NCBI GenBank assembly: GCA_050084985.1
Contig: JBITNC010000001.1
Location: forward strand, 58,280,001 to 58,344,000
Direction: 5' to 3'
DNA length: 64,000 bases
Source of the DNA: Nageia nagi
Taxonomy: Eukaryota > Pinophyta
Of the stretch, positions 12,301 through 23,290 are shown piece after piece. Below the pieces are notes generated by a model. That model worked only from the letters and a program-made list of their open reading frames with translations, did not search any database and was not told the origin of the DNA. Numbering within the stretch: position 1 is the first letter of the stretch; each line of letters begins with the position of its first letter. Both the position numbers and the translations under genes were made by a program.

Positions 12301-13040
12301 CTAAAAATGTCATATTTTGACCCTAATTCACCAACTAGCCTTTATTTTTTCATAATAATCACTTAAACACCTTTTATCATCCTAATCATGATTAATCTAA
12401 TCCTAATAATTGATTAGCATGTTAAAAATGATCATTTAAAGAGGTTTCACCCCTTAATGAAGCTAAAACATATTCCATAACTACCACCTACCTTAGTATC
12501 TCCCCACATCAATCTAAACCATCAATGTAAAATATCATATGACACTCCTTATTGATTCATATGAGGAGCATCATGCTTCTAGATCTAAGCCATTCATTTT
12601 TCATTTTTAATCAATGGTATTTATTGATACTCAAGAACCAAAACTTCCTCTCATCTTGATTGATCATTTTTCAAAAATATCTAATAGTTAGGCATGTTTC
12701 CCTAAACCTAAAAATAGAGCCCACTTAAGGTCATTTCAACAATAATTCACTTCCAAATCAATTGAGCATTGAGATGGTGGACTATTCGTAGAGTCACCTC
12801 ATGAGCTTTGGAGTATTTTGGAGTTATATTATGCCTCTTATTCATGAAATCCTAACATAAAAATGTGAAAATGACTCTTTTAAATTGTATCACCTTCAAG
12901 TATTTTTATTTTCCTATCATTTTCGAAGAGGACACTCATAGTGAACCACACTCCTTTATGCCTTAGCACCTAAGCACTTGCACTCTTCCTTGAAGCTATC
13001 ATCCCATCATTTTGCTATCATCATGCTACCCATTTTCTTT
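9400..13040. other. Long AT-rich stretch without recognisable genes
   Basis: No retroelement domain, terminal repeat or exon was recognised. A plus-strand open frame of 130 codons (11475-11867) is present but is hydrophobic, Phe/Ile/Tyr-rich and unlike any family I know. The only clear structure is a short tandem repeat at 9601-9699. Confidence 0.6.
9601..9699. repeat. Tandem duplication, 53-bp period
   Basis: TAGCATTTTAGAAGGAAAA starts at 9601 and again at 9654. The matching portions continue through CATGTCTAGA, then a CT-rich stretch and TTAACTCCT. The second unit differs at a few positions. Confidence 0.9.
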
Positions 13041-13043
13041 AGA

Positions 13044-13485
13044 ATTCATCACTAGGACTAGGTCCTTACCTCTTAGGTCATCCATGTTTTACTCATCCCT
13101 AGCTTCTTGGTTAGAATCAACACCAAGACTATCATCATAAGGTAATCCTTGGCCACTTGATCCCAAGTTCTTTTATCACTTCCATAATTATTTTTTCTTT
13201 TGCTTATTATTCCTTTGAATAAGTTTAGGGTATGAAAACCTACTAAGGAAGGAAACTTTCCTTCAACATCATTAGGCATCTCCTTAAATCACATAAGTGC
13301 ATTTAAATTTTCCCTTGTTTCCTTATGACCATGTTACAGGTTGCATATTGCTAAATCCTTGCATAATAAACTAAGGAATCCACATCAATAGGAAGATAAA
13401 TACATATCCCAAGTTCCTTTTCAGTATGAATAGATGCTTAGATCTTTCATGTTCTAAAGTAGTGCATTTATTTCTCTTACATTTT
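13044..13485 (-). repeat. Unclassified dispersed repeat R1, copy 1 (probably coding on minus strand)
   Basis: This block is homologous, in the same orientation, to 59670-60110. Shared landmarks include CTACTAAGGA, TTTCCTTCAA, TCCTTGCAT.ATAAACTAAGGA and ATGTTCTAAAGTA. On the minus strand both copies keep related peptide traces: an ETLNA or ENLNA segment, then EGK..P, then a FK.I..K.K segment and an R.W segment before an acidic or hydrophobic tail. Copy 1 has an open frame 13279-13073. The conserved peptide pattern suggests a transposon or retroelement protein, but I cannot name it. Confidence 0.6.
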
Positions 13486-13499
13486 TGGTGATCATGATA

Positions 13500-14640
13500 A
13501 GACTACTTTATTTCTTTCTTTCAATTCTTTTATTTTTATTATTAGGCTTTTCCCTTGCATTAGCTTTAGATTAGACATTGGGTGGGATTATATTTTTTCA
13601 TACATGTAGATGCATGTAATTCCTCTTCTCTTTTTCTTTCAAATCACCCCTCTTATGAACATGATTAAAGTGGGAAAACTCATTATTTTGGATGAGTATA
13701 AATAAATGAAGGGTTTCAATAATAAATGAAAGGTTTCAATTGGCTAAGTCCAAACACCATTTATTTTGGTATGATGAAATAAGGGGATAGGCCCCAATAC
13801 CTAGGCCTTCTAACTTCTCACCCAATGAATTTAGTCCTAATGTACCGAAAGGTATATATAGGATACACTTGATCTTTCTAAGCTTGGACTATCTATAGGA
13901 AGCCATCGATCATCAATTTTCACCTATCACTTGAGTTAATTAGTCCTAAGTAGATCCTTACCCCCTTTTGGATCATTGGTAATCGTGTGTGGTTGCATGG
14001 ATGATCCACATATAATAGTTTATTAGTATTATGCCCATTAGAAGCTATGTAAATGAGGATGTTGATAAAATATGATAAACCCAACCTTTAGATTACCAAC
14101 CTACCCTGTTTGAGCAAGTAACTAGAGTCACTTCTAGGACAAACACATGTCAAGATTGCTTCAAAATAATATATAGAACTATTACTTATTATTCATTTAC
14201 ATTTTCTTGCTATCTTTAATAACATTATCACTTTTCAAAGCAATATCTTTTCTTATGAAGAAAAATAACTAATCACATAAGCCTATGATCTCTACAATCA
14301 AAGAAGGACAAATGGTAAGAACAAGAGAACAAAGATAGATTTAAGATACTTATAAGTTCAGTATAATCATATCTACCCCTTTTTCCACTATTACTACCAT
14401 AACTATCCATACTATCTCTTCTTCCAATGTTACTATATACATCCATGATCCTTAAACCCTTGCTGAAAGATCTTTTGAAGATGTCCTACATGACAATCTA
14501 GAAGCTTTGTAATATTACTATTAAGAATGGAGCATAATTTGCATGGTGTAGTTGTGGTGCATCCTCCCTTATTCCTCCTCCATGCATGAAATCCATGAAG
14601 AGGAATCTCTTGCATCAAACATAATAGGGCTCATTAGCCT
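13500..14640. other. Spacer with a perfect-spaced 20-bp tandem pair, no gene
   Basis: A 20-bp unit AATAAATGAARGGTTTCAAT occurs at 13701-13720 and 13721-13740. Around 14090-14130 a segment reading ATTACCAACCTACC then AGTAACTAGA resembles 43010-43040, before gypsy 3; this may be a shared retroelement leader. No coding trace was recognised. Confidence 0.45.
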
Positions 14641-14648
14641 AAGTAAAA

Positions 14649-15013
14649 ATTGGGGTCTAGTTTTGGTAGCTATTATTTTTGTGTAGAATTGGATGTTTCT
14701 AGAAGTGGAAAAATTCTTAATTGTAAAAGACCTCTAGTAAGAAGTAATAAAATTAGCATGTAACAAATCTATAAATGGATTTACAATTCATTATAGAATT
14801 TATAGGAAAGAAGAGTGAGTTCTAAGATATTGATGTAAGAGAGGATTCTCAATAAAGGACTAAAATATTCTCCATGGATGTAGCAAGTGAACCACATTAC
14901 ATACTATGTTCTCTATTTTAGAAGATTACTTTATCATTTTTATTATAATTTTATTATACAGTTAGTAAGAATAAATTTTCTTAAATTTTATAGAAAAATA
15001 ATAGATCATAATA
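14649..15013 (+). repeat. Copia 1 5' LTR
   Basis: The boundaries are inferred from the internal priming site and from plant copia LTR landmarks: a TATA-like TATAAAT at 14770-14776, GAAAGAAGAGTGAGTTC near 14810, and CTCCATGGATGTAGC with ACCACATTACATAC near 14870-14910. The end is set just before ATTGGTATCAAAGC. The start (AATTGGGGTCTAG, from TGTTGGGG..) is uncertain by several bases because no partner LTR survives. Confidence 0.55.
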
Positions 15014-15015
15014 AT

Positions 15016-15027
15016 TGGTATCAAAGC
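15016..15027 (+). other. Copia 1 primer-binding site
   Basis: TGGTATCAAAGC is complementary to the 3' end of plant initiator-Met tRNA apart from the usual G-to-A change (TGGTATCAGAGC). It lies a few bases after the inferred LTR end, as expected for minus-strand priming. Confidence 0.8.
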
Positions 15028-15089
15028 TTTATTTTTTGTTAGAAACTTGATAGAAGAAAGGAAAAGAGTTTCTAGATCAAGTAGGAAAA

Positions 15090-16330
15090 ATGGTAGAAGA
15101 AGGGAAGTTCAAAGTGGAGAAATTTAATGGCCAATATTTTTAGCTATGAAAAATATATATGGAGGATTACCTCTATCAGAAGGATCTATATGTACTTCTA
15201 GAGGAGAAAGTAAAGAAGCCATCAACTATGTCAGATGAAGAATAGAATCTTCTTGAATAGAAAGGCACTTAGAACAATGAGGTTATACCTAGTTGCCATA
15301 GTTTCTTTCAACATATCCAAATAAAAGATTATAAAAGGGGTCATAGATGTATTAGCTAAGTTATATGAAAAACCCTTTGCTTATAATAAAGTTTTTCTCA
15401 TGAAAATATTATTTAATATGAAAATGGATGAAGGTGGATCTATTATAGACCACTTAAATGATATTAATATTATTATAAATTAATTAGTTTTAGTGGGATT
15501 GGATTTTTATGATGAAGAAAGGATTTGCTAATTTTGTGCTCACTCTTAGAAAGCTGAATAGCTTGGTCATGTATGTGAGTAATCATGCTTCTAGTTCTAA
15601 CAAGTTAGTATTTGATGATGTGGTGAGAATTATTCTAAGTGAGAATATGCAAAGGAAATCCATAGGAGAATCATATAATACAACATTAACTATCAATATC
15701 AAAGGAACATGGACTAAAAGAGGAAGAAGTCAAAATAGAGGTAAATCAAGGGGCAAATTCAAATCTAGAGGTAAATGTAAACTCAAATGTTGGTTTTATG
15801 GGAAAAAGGGCCATTTAAAGAAGGATTTTTGGTCAAGAAAGGATGGAAAATATGGTAATGCTAATAATAATATCAATAATAAAGAAGCTAATATTACTAG
15901 GGAAATTTTACAATCTGCTTTGATATTGTCTCTTGATAAAAAAAGTGATTATTGGGTAATAGATTATGATGCTTCTTTACATGCCACTTCTCATAAAGAA
16001 TACTTAAAATATTATGTTCTAGGTGACTATGGACATATATTATTGGGGAATGACCAACCATATAAAATTATTAGTATTGGTACAATTTCAATGAAATTGC
16101 CCAATGGAAGCCAATGGGTACCTTATGACACTAGACACATACCATCTTTAAAAAGAAACCTTATACCAGTAAGAAAGATTGATAAGGAAGGGTGCACTAT
16201 AGCATTTAGAAACCAATCATGGAAAGTTACTAAAATTTTAATGGTTGTGGCTAGAGATAAGATGGTTGAAATTTTATATTTACTTATTAGCATATATATC
16301 TTCTTTATAAATGTAGTTGCTACAGATTAG
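15090..16330 (+). pseudogene. gag: Copia 1 gag and protease
   Basis: The trace starts MVEEGKFKVEKFNGQYF and DYLYQKDLYVLLEEK (15090-15200), typical of a plant copia gag. The 273-codon open part (15509-16330) covers the gag C-terminus, a basic RGRSQNRGKSRGK stretch and the protease. The zinc knuckle reads CWFYGKKGHLKKDF: the second and last Cys of the CCHC box are replaced by Tyr and Phe. The protease motif reads WVIDYDASLHAT where DSGAS is expected, so catalytic residues are lost. HIPSLKRNLIPV matches the later protease strand. Confidence 0.8.
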
Positions 16331-16334
16331 AGTG

Positions 16335-17210
16335 CAACATTATGAAATCACAAACTATGTCATATGAGTGAAAAAGGTATGTAGATTTTACACTCAAGAA
16401 ATTTATTTCCATAACTAATAAAACTTAGAATTTTTTGAGGACTATATTTATGGAAAGCAAAATATGGTTAGATTCCTTAAGGTTGAAAAAGAGAAGAAGA
16501 AAGAGAAACTAGATCTTATGCATTCATATATTAGGGGAACAATATCTTAGGTAACTTCTCTAAGTGGTTATTCTTATTATATAACTTTCATAAATGGCAC
16601 AACTAGAAAGACATGGGTCTATTGCCTAAGATATAAATATGATATTTTTTATATATTAAAGAAATGAAAGGCATTTTTTGATAATGAAATAGAAAAAAGG
16701 ATAAAGAACTTCAAATTAGATAATGGAGGAGAGTACTACAACAAGGATTTTGATAACTATTATTCACTCAATAAAATTTGAAGAATAAAGGTGGTTCTAA
16801 GGACACCTCAAGATAATATAATTTTAGAGAGAATAAATAGAACAATAATGGATTTTTCAAGGTGTGTGAGGTTAAATACCAATTTATGGGAAAATGTTGT
16901 TAATTTTATTATTCACTTAATAAATAAAGGACCATCTAGTGCATTGGATGGTGCTATCCTAGAGGAGGCTTGGATAGGTGAAATTGTTAACTATTTATTT
17001 CTCATGATATTTAGTTGTGGGAATTTTGTGTATATTCATAAGTAAAATAGATCAAAGGTATATGTTAATTCACAAAAGCATTATTTAATTGGATATGGAG
17101 TTGATGGTTTCAAATACAAAATGGGATAGTAGTACTAATCTAAATATCATTAGAAGTAGAGATATGGTATTCAATGAAAAGAGTTTGCACAAGGAAATAT
17201 TATAGATAAA
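16335..17210 (+). pseudogene. Copia 1 integrase
   Basis: After a GAG-pre-integrase remnant (LCHMSEKGMQILHSRN, near 16350), frameshifted pieces cover the catalytic core. RTPQDNIILERINRTIMDFS (from 16799) matches the PQQNGVAERMNRT region carrying the third acidic residue. WENVVNFIIHLINKGPS follows, then the SKVYVNSQKHYLIGY region. The enzyme would insert element cDNA in the nucleus. The segment holding the second catalytic Asp is preserved as IR.WRRV in another frame. Non-functional. Confidence 0.7.
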
Positions 17211-17399
17211 ATAGATCAAATCCAAGTATATTTAACTTAAAAATATCAATAAGAAAAATAATCCTTACATACAAGGTGATCTCCAACAACAAGATCCATA
17301 AAGTCCACCTCTTGTTGATAGAAGATCTACAAGGGTGAGTAAACAACCTAACCATATTTTGCTTGTGTTATATTATGTGTTGTATACTGATGTTGATGA

Positions 17400-18572
17400 A
17401 CTAGAGTATTTTGATGAAGCAATACATATGGAAACTAAGAATAAGTGGAAGCTTTAAATTAATGAGAAAATGGATTCCCTAATTCACAATCAGATATGGG
17501 TTTGGTTGAGCTACCCAAAGGTAAGAAAACTTTATTTAATAAGTGGGTATATAGTGTTAAGGAAGAATTTGAAGGATATAAATGGTACAAAGAAAGGCTT
17601 GTGGTAAAGGGATTCATACAAAAAAGGTATTGAGTATGAGGAGATATTTTATCTAGTTGTTGAAATGACCTCAATAAGAAGTATCTTAAGAATAGTGGTT
17701 GTATAAAATTTTCATCTTAAATAGTTAGATGTCAAAACTTATTTTCTTCATAGATACTTGGATGAAGAGATGTACATGCACCAACTAGAAGGATATGAGG
17801 TAAAATATAAAGAAGATCTTGTGTGAAAACTATAAAAGAGATTATATGACCTTAAACAATCTCCAATACAATGGTATTCAAAGTTTTATAAGTTTATGGT
17901 TGATCAAAACTTTATGAGATATCAATATGATCATTGTGTTTATGTCAAGATAACATATAATGGAATTTTTATTATCTTGTTATTATATGTGGATGATATG
18001 CTTGTGGAAATTTATAACTTGTAGGATATAAATATTCTCAAGAATAAGTTAGAAAGTACTTTTTCCATGAAGGATTTGGATGAATCTAAAAAACTTCTTA
18101 GAATGAGAAAAAAAAGAGAAAGAAAGAATCACATGTTAAAACTATACCAAAATGAGTACATTGAAAAGGTGCTAAAGAGGTTCAACATGAAACATGAAAA
18201 ATAAATTACTACACCTTTGGCTAAACATTTTAAACTTACCAAAGATTTGGATCCTAATTTAATATAGAAGGAAAATGACTATATGAACAAGGTCCCTTAT
18301 GCTTCAATAGTTGGAAGTTTAATATATGATATGGTCTACACAAGACCAAAAATAGCATAAGAAGGAGAATTGTGAGCAAATTCATAAATTATATTAGAAA
18401 TGGATATTGTAAATCAGTAAAGTGACTTATTATATATAAGAGAGGTAGCCACTTATTGTTTAAATTTTGAAGGTTCTAATGCTTGATTACAAGGATATGT
18501 TGATTCTAATATGGAAGATGCCTTTGATTGTGGAAGAAGTACTATTGCATATGTTTACACTAAATGAGGAAC
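17400..18572 (+). pseudogene. Copia 1 reverse transcriptase and truncated RNase H
   Basis: VELPKGKKTLFNKWVYSVKE (about 17505) and KERLVVKGFIQK are the copia RT N-terminal signature. LYVDDM is preserved in the DNA at about 17983-18000 (the YVDD box), followed by the LKNKLESTFSMKDL-type region. RNase H resumes near 18440 with CLNFEGSNA and GYVDSNMEDAFDCGRST, where GYVDSD..GD.D.RKST is expected. It breaks off after YVYTL at about 18572. Frameshifts and stops are frequent. Confidence 0.75.
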
Positions 18573-18980
18573 ATTTGAATAACATCACCAAGGAACATGA
18601 AAATAACATCACCAATCTTCATACCATCAAGCCTCATAACCTCATATTACCTAAGATATATTTCAAAGACAAATATGGTTGGAGTGGCTTTGGCTTACAA
18701 AAATATGAACATGGAATACATTTTCCTCTAAAAATCACCTACAAACTTCCTAAAGATATGAATGGAATTAGATATCAAGAATCTTCTCCTTTAGAATATC
18801 TTAATAACTAGAAAAACAAATCATCTTCTTCCTTAGAAAATGAGGAAGAAACTACAAATTTAGACACTATTATTTCATTACTAGGAGATCTTTTCGGTGA
18901 GGATTTAACTAATCATAGAGAGCTTGACCTTCCTAGTAGGGGAATTGTTACATCGATCTATGTGTCTTTATAAAGACCTA
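18573..18980 (+). pseudogene. Gypsy 2 pre-polymerase linker
   Basis: The open part covers 18467-18811 but its first third is copia 1 RNase H in another frame; the gypsy sequence begins near 18573. It starts with a local duplication of AATAACATCACCAA (18578 and 18600). The Gly-rich YGWSGFGLQKYEHGI resembles a G-patch-like GKGLGK..QGI segment found near the protease of plant gypsy elements. A Ser/Glu-rich segment follows to about 18960. Confidence 0.5.
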
Positions 18981-19079
18981 TTAGGAGGATAGTAGCACAT
19001 CATTCAATAAATATGATCAAGAGATCTCTTGTTATCATAAATCATCTAACTATTCCATATAGATATTAGGGTGATTCTT

Positions 19080-20287
19080 ACCACTAAATAATGGCCATGA
19101 TTCCTAGATAACTTATTTAACATTTCATAAACCTTCCTTTTGATGAGATTCTCTAGCACCATAATTATGATAGGATCCTTTTGCATTATCTTCATGGTCT
19201 TAAAAATCAAGATGATATTCAAGAAGCACATGATGGCTTCTGTTGGTGACACTTCAATGGCATTTCCATCACTAAAAAGCTCCTTCATATGGGTTACTAT
19301 TGGCCAATACTCAAGAAATATTATTATAATTATTTTGAGAAATGCTTAAAATATCAAAAAAGCTCTAATATAACACATGTCCATTCATAAACCCCTTAGC
19401 TAATTCAATACTTATGGTCATTTGATCAATGGGGATTAGATCTCACTAGCCAAATTCATCCAAAGTCTTCTCAACAACATAAATTAATCATCATTACCAC
19501 AAAATACTTCACAAAATGGGTTTAATAAATTACCCTCTCCTTAATAATTAGACCAAAAATTATGAATTTCATCCTTCACCATATCATCTGTAAGTTTCAT
19601 ATCCCTAGAAAAATCATCATGAATAATGGGAAGCCATTGAAAAATAAGGATATCAAATAACTTTGTGATAAATACAATATCATTAAATGATTCTCCACTC
19701 CTTACTATACTTGAGGATAAGGATAAGCTAAATCCTTAAATAAATCTCTCATCAAGATTATAAAAATATCACCAATGATACTAGTTACAATTGGCACCTC
19801 AATTACCCATGGCTCTATGGGGCTATTGTAATAGTATTAAGAATCTGATAGGATCCACTCCCTTCTCACTTGTTTATGGAGTTGAATCTATCCTTCCACT
19901 TTAAATTAATATTTATTCTATTTGAATCACACTTAAATCTATTATTTTTGATGAAGATAAAAGGCATTGTTGATTTGCATAACTAGAACATATTGATAAA
20001 AAGAGAGTTAATACCTTACAATATCTTAGAATCTATCAAGAGCAAATCAAGAGAGCATATAAGAAGCACATCAAAATTAGATAATTTCAAATTAGTGACC
20101 TCATTCTTATATAAAATAAATAATTCACTAAGGAATAAAAGAAATATAAGAAAGGAAAGTTTATGCCCAATTAGCATGGTCCATTCATCATCACTCACAA
20201 ATACAGATTAGGTGCCTATTAACTAGCCACACTAGAGGGTGAACCATTTTTAAAACCAATGAACATTATTAACCTTTGACCCTTCTA
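19080..20287 (+). pseudogene. Gypsy 2 integrase
   Basis: Frameshifted pieces read in order: a DGFCW..HFNGIS segment, LLHMGYYWPILKKYYYNYFE (Y.WP motif), a decayed HHCC finger, FDQWGLDLTSQIHPKSSQQH with the first catalytic Asp, and IIITTKYFTKWV. Then come FHIPRKIIMNNGKPLKNKDI (second Asp replaced by Asn), FSTPYYT with a stop, and a LYGVESI-like region. The C-terminal PFIITHKYRLGAY and LATLEGEPFLKPMN (20180-20270) end at PFYA. The last codons are split by copia 2. Confidence 0.8.
20283..20287 (+). repeat. Target-site duplication of copia 2, left copy (TTCTA)
   Basis: TTCTA directly precedes the 5' LTR and is repeated exactly at 29504-29508 after the 3' LTR. Five bases is the normal copia target duplication. 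Confidence 0.9.
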
Positions 20288-20734
20288 TGCTAGGTTGAAT
20301 GCCATAAAATGCACATAATTCAAGAAACTTTAGCTCTCTATTTCTAGCCAAATATGACAAGTTCGACTAGCACTCACTAACTAGCCTATTCATCTATCCA
20401 CTCAGTCGGCCTACCAACTAGTCAAACGGTATGCTAAACCTTGACATGTACTGTATACTTTCTATGCATGGTATTTTGTTAGTATTCTTTTTTTTTGTGA
20501 TTTTTTTGTCTTCATACTTCATTTTGAGGTTTGTTATATCTAGGGGAATATATGTGGACATAAATGAACAATCAATTTTTGTTTGTACATAGATTGTGAG
20601 GTTGTAATCTATAGGATTAGTTTTGAGAGTTATTCTTTATTTTTACTTGCAACAATCATGTTTGTATTATAGCTTCTTACATGAAGCTATAAAGCCATGT
20701 AATTTCATTCAATAACATAATGTGCAAGTTCATA
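20288..20734 (+). repeat. Copia 2 5' LTR
   Basis: It starts TGCTAGGTTGAATGCC and ends GTGCAAGTTCATA (CA decayed to TA). The partner is 29056-29503. Shared landmarks are TTTGTTATATCTAGGGGAAT, GATTGTGAGGTTGTAATYT and AAAGCCATGTAATTTCATTC. Confidence 0.92.
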
Positions 20735-20737
20735 TTA

Positions 20738-20749
20738 TGGTATCAAAGC
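20738..20749 (+). other. Copia 2 primer-binding site
   Basis: TGGTATCAAAGC begins three bases after the LTR end and matches the initiator-Met tRNA complement with one change. Confidence 0.88.
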
Positions 20750-20844
20750 TATTGAGTGCATTTGGGTTAGAGTGGGTGAAGCTTGAAGAAACTTATCAAG
20801 CATATTCAAGTTTCATTTCCAATTTTTTCATTTGAGCATTCTAA

Positions 20845-21785
20845 AATGGATTTAAATAGTAATAAATCCTCATGGAAAATTCCTATGTTTATGTGGATAA
20901 GATTATGATTATTGGTAAATCAAAATGAAGATATTACTCATTAGAAAAGGATTTTGGGTGATTATTGAATATGGCTATGAAGAGCCAACTAATTGGAATG
21001 CTTTGTAAGGGGTTGATAAGACCTCAAAATAGGAAGTACAAAAGAAGAACTCTTATGCCTTATATCATCTCCAAATGGCCTTGGATGAGATCATATCTCC
21101 AAGGATATCTTCATGTACATCAGCCAAGGATGCATGGAAGGCTTTGAAGGATGGATACCAAGGTAGCAATCATGTGAAGAAACTGAGAATTCAAACTCTC
21201 AAGAGAGATTTTGAAAATCTCAAGATACAAGATTATGATAAGGTTGGTGAATTTTATGTTAGAGTGCAATCATGTGTCAACAAAATTAAGACACTTGGAG
21301 AAATAATTGTAAATGAGATGGTTGTGAAGAAAGTTTTGAGATCTCTTCTTCCAAAATGGAACCATGCTGAAATCATTATTGAAGAGAGAAAAATTCTTGC
21401 TACTCTAACTTTTGATCAACTTTGTGGTTCACCCATGTCCCATGAAGAAAAACTTCAAGATTCATCATATTAAAGAATTGAAGGTGGTGATGATAAGGCT
21501 TTTGCATCCAAATAAGGAGAATCCAATGTGAGTAGTCAAGGTAGAGACCAAGGTAGAGGAAGAGGAAGAGGAAGGAGAGGTGTTGCACAAGGTAGAGGAA
21601 AAGGAAGAGGCCAAGGAGGCCAGTAACACCAACAATCTAATGCAAGTGATAAATCTAACAAGTAATGTTATTATTGCAATAAATTTGGGCACTATGAGAG
21701 AGATTGTTGATTGAAAGCTTCTCAAGAAGGGAGAAGTGCAAACTATGGAGAAGAGGATGCAAATTTATTTTTGACATTAGAAAGC
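20845..21785 (+). pseudogene. gag: Copia 2 gag
   Basis: The trace begins near MDLNSNKSSWKIPMF (20846), with the UBN2-like gag core open at 21075-21473: SAKDAWKALKDGYQG and VGEFYVRVQSCVNKI are typical. An RGRGRGRGRRG stretch (about 21550-21610) precedes an intact CCHC knuckle CYYCNKFGHYERDC (21666-21707). Stops occur after QDSSY and near the knuckle. Gag would form virus-like particles; this copy cannot be made in one piece. Confidence 0.85.
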
Positions 21786-22164
21786 TTAATCCAAGAATGC
21801 AAGAGACATGTCTACTTGATTCAAGAGCATCCAACTAGATGACCAGCAAAAGTGAGCTATTTTTTCAAGTTGATGACTCCTTCAAGTCAAAAATCAAAAT
21901 TGGTGATATAGCACATTACAAGTTGAAGGTGTGGGTGCCATGGAGGTGCCAACAAAGGAAGGAATAAAGAAGGTAAATGATATTTACTATACTCCCAAAC
22001 TTCAATACAATTTGTTAAGTATTGGGAAAATGATGGAAAGTAATTATATTCTTATTTTTGATGAAGGAAAGTGTTTAATGTATGATAAAATTAGAGGAAA
22101 TAAGCTTGTTACAACAATACCAATGAGTAAAAATAGGCTATTTACTCTACAATTTGGTGGCTAG
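21786..22164 (+). pseudogene. Copia 2 protease
   Basis: The active site reads LDSRASN (about 21815) instead of LDSGASN, a single G-to-A change that removes the catalytic Gly. MTSKSELFFQVDD follows in the normal spacing. The open part 21931-22164 carries VEGVGAMEVPTKEGIKK-like sequence upstream in another frame, and IYYTPKLQYNLLSIGKMME, the conserved copia protease tail. Confidence 0.85.
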
Positions 22165-23290
22165 GGGGATACACTTACTAATGTATCTATTGAAAACAAA
22201 GGTTGGTTCTGGAATTTGAGATATGGGCATCTCAATCACTCAAGTTTGAAACTTTTGACATCTTGTCAAATGGTACATGGGATACCAAAGGTGGATGAAT
22301 GCAAATAAGTGTGTGAAGGGTGTACTTTGTGCACACACCATAGATTAAGATTTTTAAGAGGCCAAGCATGGAGAACCTCTTATCCAATTCAATTTGTGCA
22401 TTTAGATATATGTGGTCCAATGCAAACAAAGAGCATGGGTATGAATTCCTATTTCCTCACCTTCATTGATGATTACTCAAGAATATGTTGGATTTTTTTC
22501 TTAAAAATAAAAGATCAAGCATTTGATTATTTTATGGAATTAAAGAATAATGTGGAAAATCAAAATGGTTATTATATAAAATCCTTAAGGATTACTAGAG
22601 GAGGGTAGTATATATCAAACGAATTCACAAAGTTTTGCAAATATTGTGGAATTAAAATGAAACTTACTACAAGTTTAAATCCTCAACAAAATGGTGTATG
22701 TGAAAGGAAAAATAGGACAATTGTGAATATGGCAAGAAGCATATTGTATTCAAACTATTTGCATTATATGTATTGGGCTGATGCATGTAGAACAAGTATT
22801 TACATTTTTAATAGAAGCCCAACTAAATCATTGTAAGGAATCACCCCTTATGAAGCATGGTATGAAAGAAATCCAAATGTTGGTCATTTTAGAGTTTTTG
22901 TTTGTTTACAATATGCACATATTCCTAATGAGAAAAGAAGAAAACTTGATCCAAGAAGCCAAGCATGTGTTTATTTGGGTTATTATGAAAATTCAAAAGC
23001 ATATAGACTATACAATTCAAAAACAAAGAGCATTGTAATATCAAGAAATGTAATTTTTGATGATGGGGGAAAGTATGGTCACCAAAACCTCATAGCTGAT
23101 GATGGATTAGCCAATGAATATTCTTCCAATGATTAGCCTAATAGTACACATGTTCATCCCACCAATGGCCAAGTAAGTCCTCCTTCACGTAGCACACCAA
23201 ATACTTCAATTCCATTAAGCCAAACAAAAGAAAATATTAAAAAGTGGAAAATAATATTGGCAAATCATCCTACTTCTAATATTCTAGATT
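22165..23290 (+). pseudogene. Copia 2 integrase
   Basis: The zinc domain keeps YGHLNHSSLKLL and C..C in CEGCTLC. The core keeps HLDICGPM (first catalytic Asp), YFLTFIDDYSR and PQQNGVCERKNRT (catalytic Glu). The second catalytic Asp is lost: LRITRGG and a stop stand where LRSDRGGE is expected (about 22590-22610). GITPYEAWYERNPNVGHFRV and LDPRSQACVYLGY follow. Stops at 22306-22308 and 22834-22836 sit where Gln codons are expected. Confidence 0.88.

Larger units (their letters stand above)
14649..18572 (+). mobile_element. Copia 1, degenerate Ty1/copia retrotransposon, 3'-truncated
   Basis: The order is 5' LTR, priming site, gag, protease, integrase, RT and the start of RNase H, all on the plus strand, with the copia order of integrase before RT. 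Copia homology ends at about 18572 inside RNase H, where gypsy 2 sequence begins; no 3' LTR is found. The reading frame is broken throughout. It is probably one of the older insertions here. The RNase H end does not reappear downstream of gypsy 2, so deletion rather than simple insertion is likely. Confidence 0.85.
18573..20287 (+). mobile_element. Gypsy 2 fragment, internally deleted, interrupted by copia 2
   Basis: Two pieces of one gypsy element are joined. 18573-18980 is a linker typical of the region before the polymerase (YGWSGFGLQKYEHGIHFPLK, then an acidic EENEEET-like part). 19080-20287 is integrase. Protease, RT and RNase H between them are missing, so an internal deletion of several kb is inferred. 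Copia 2 is inserted at 20288 inside the last integrase codons, and the frame can be followed on the far side at 29504-29520. Confidence 0.7.
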
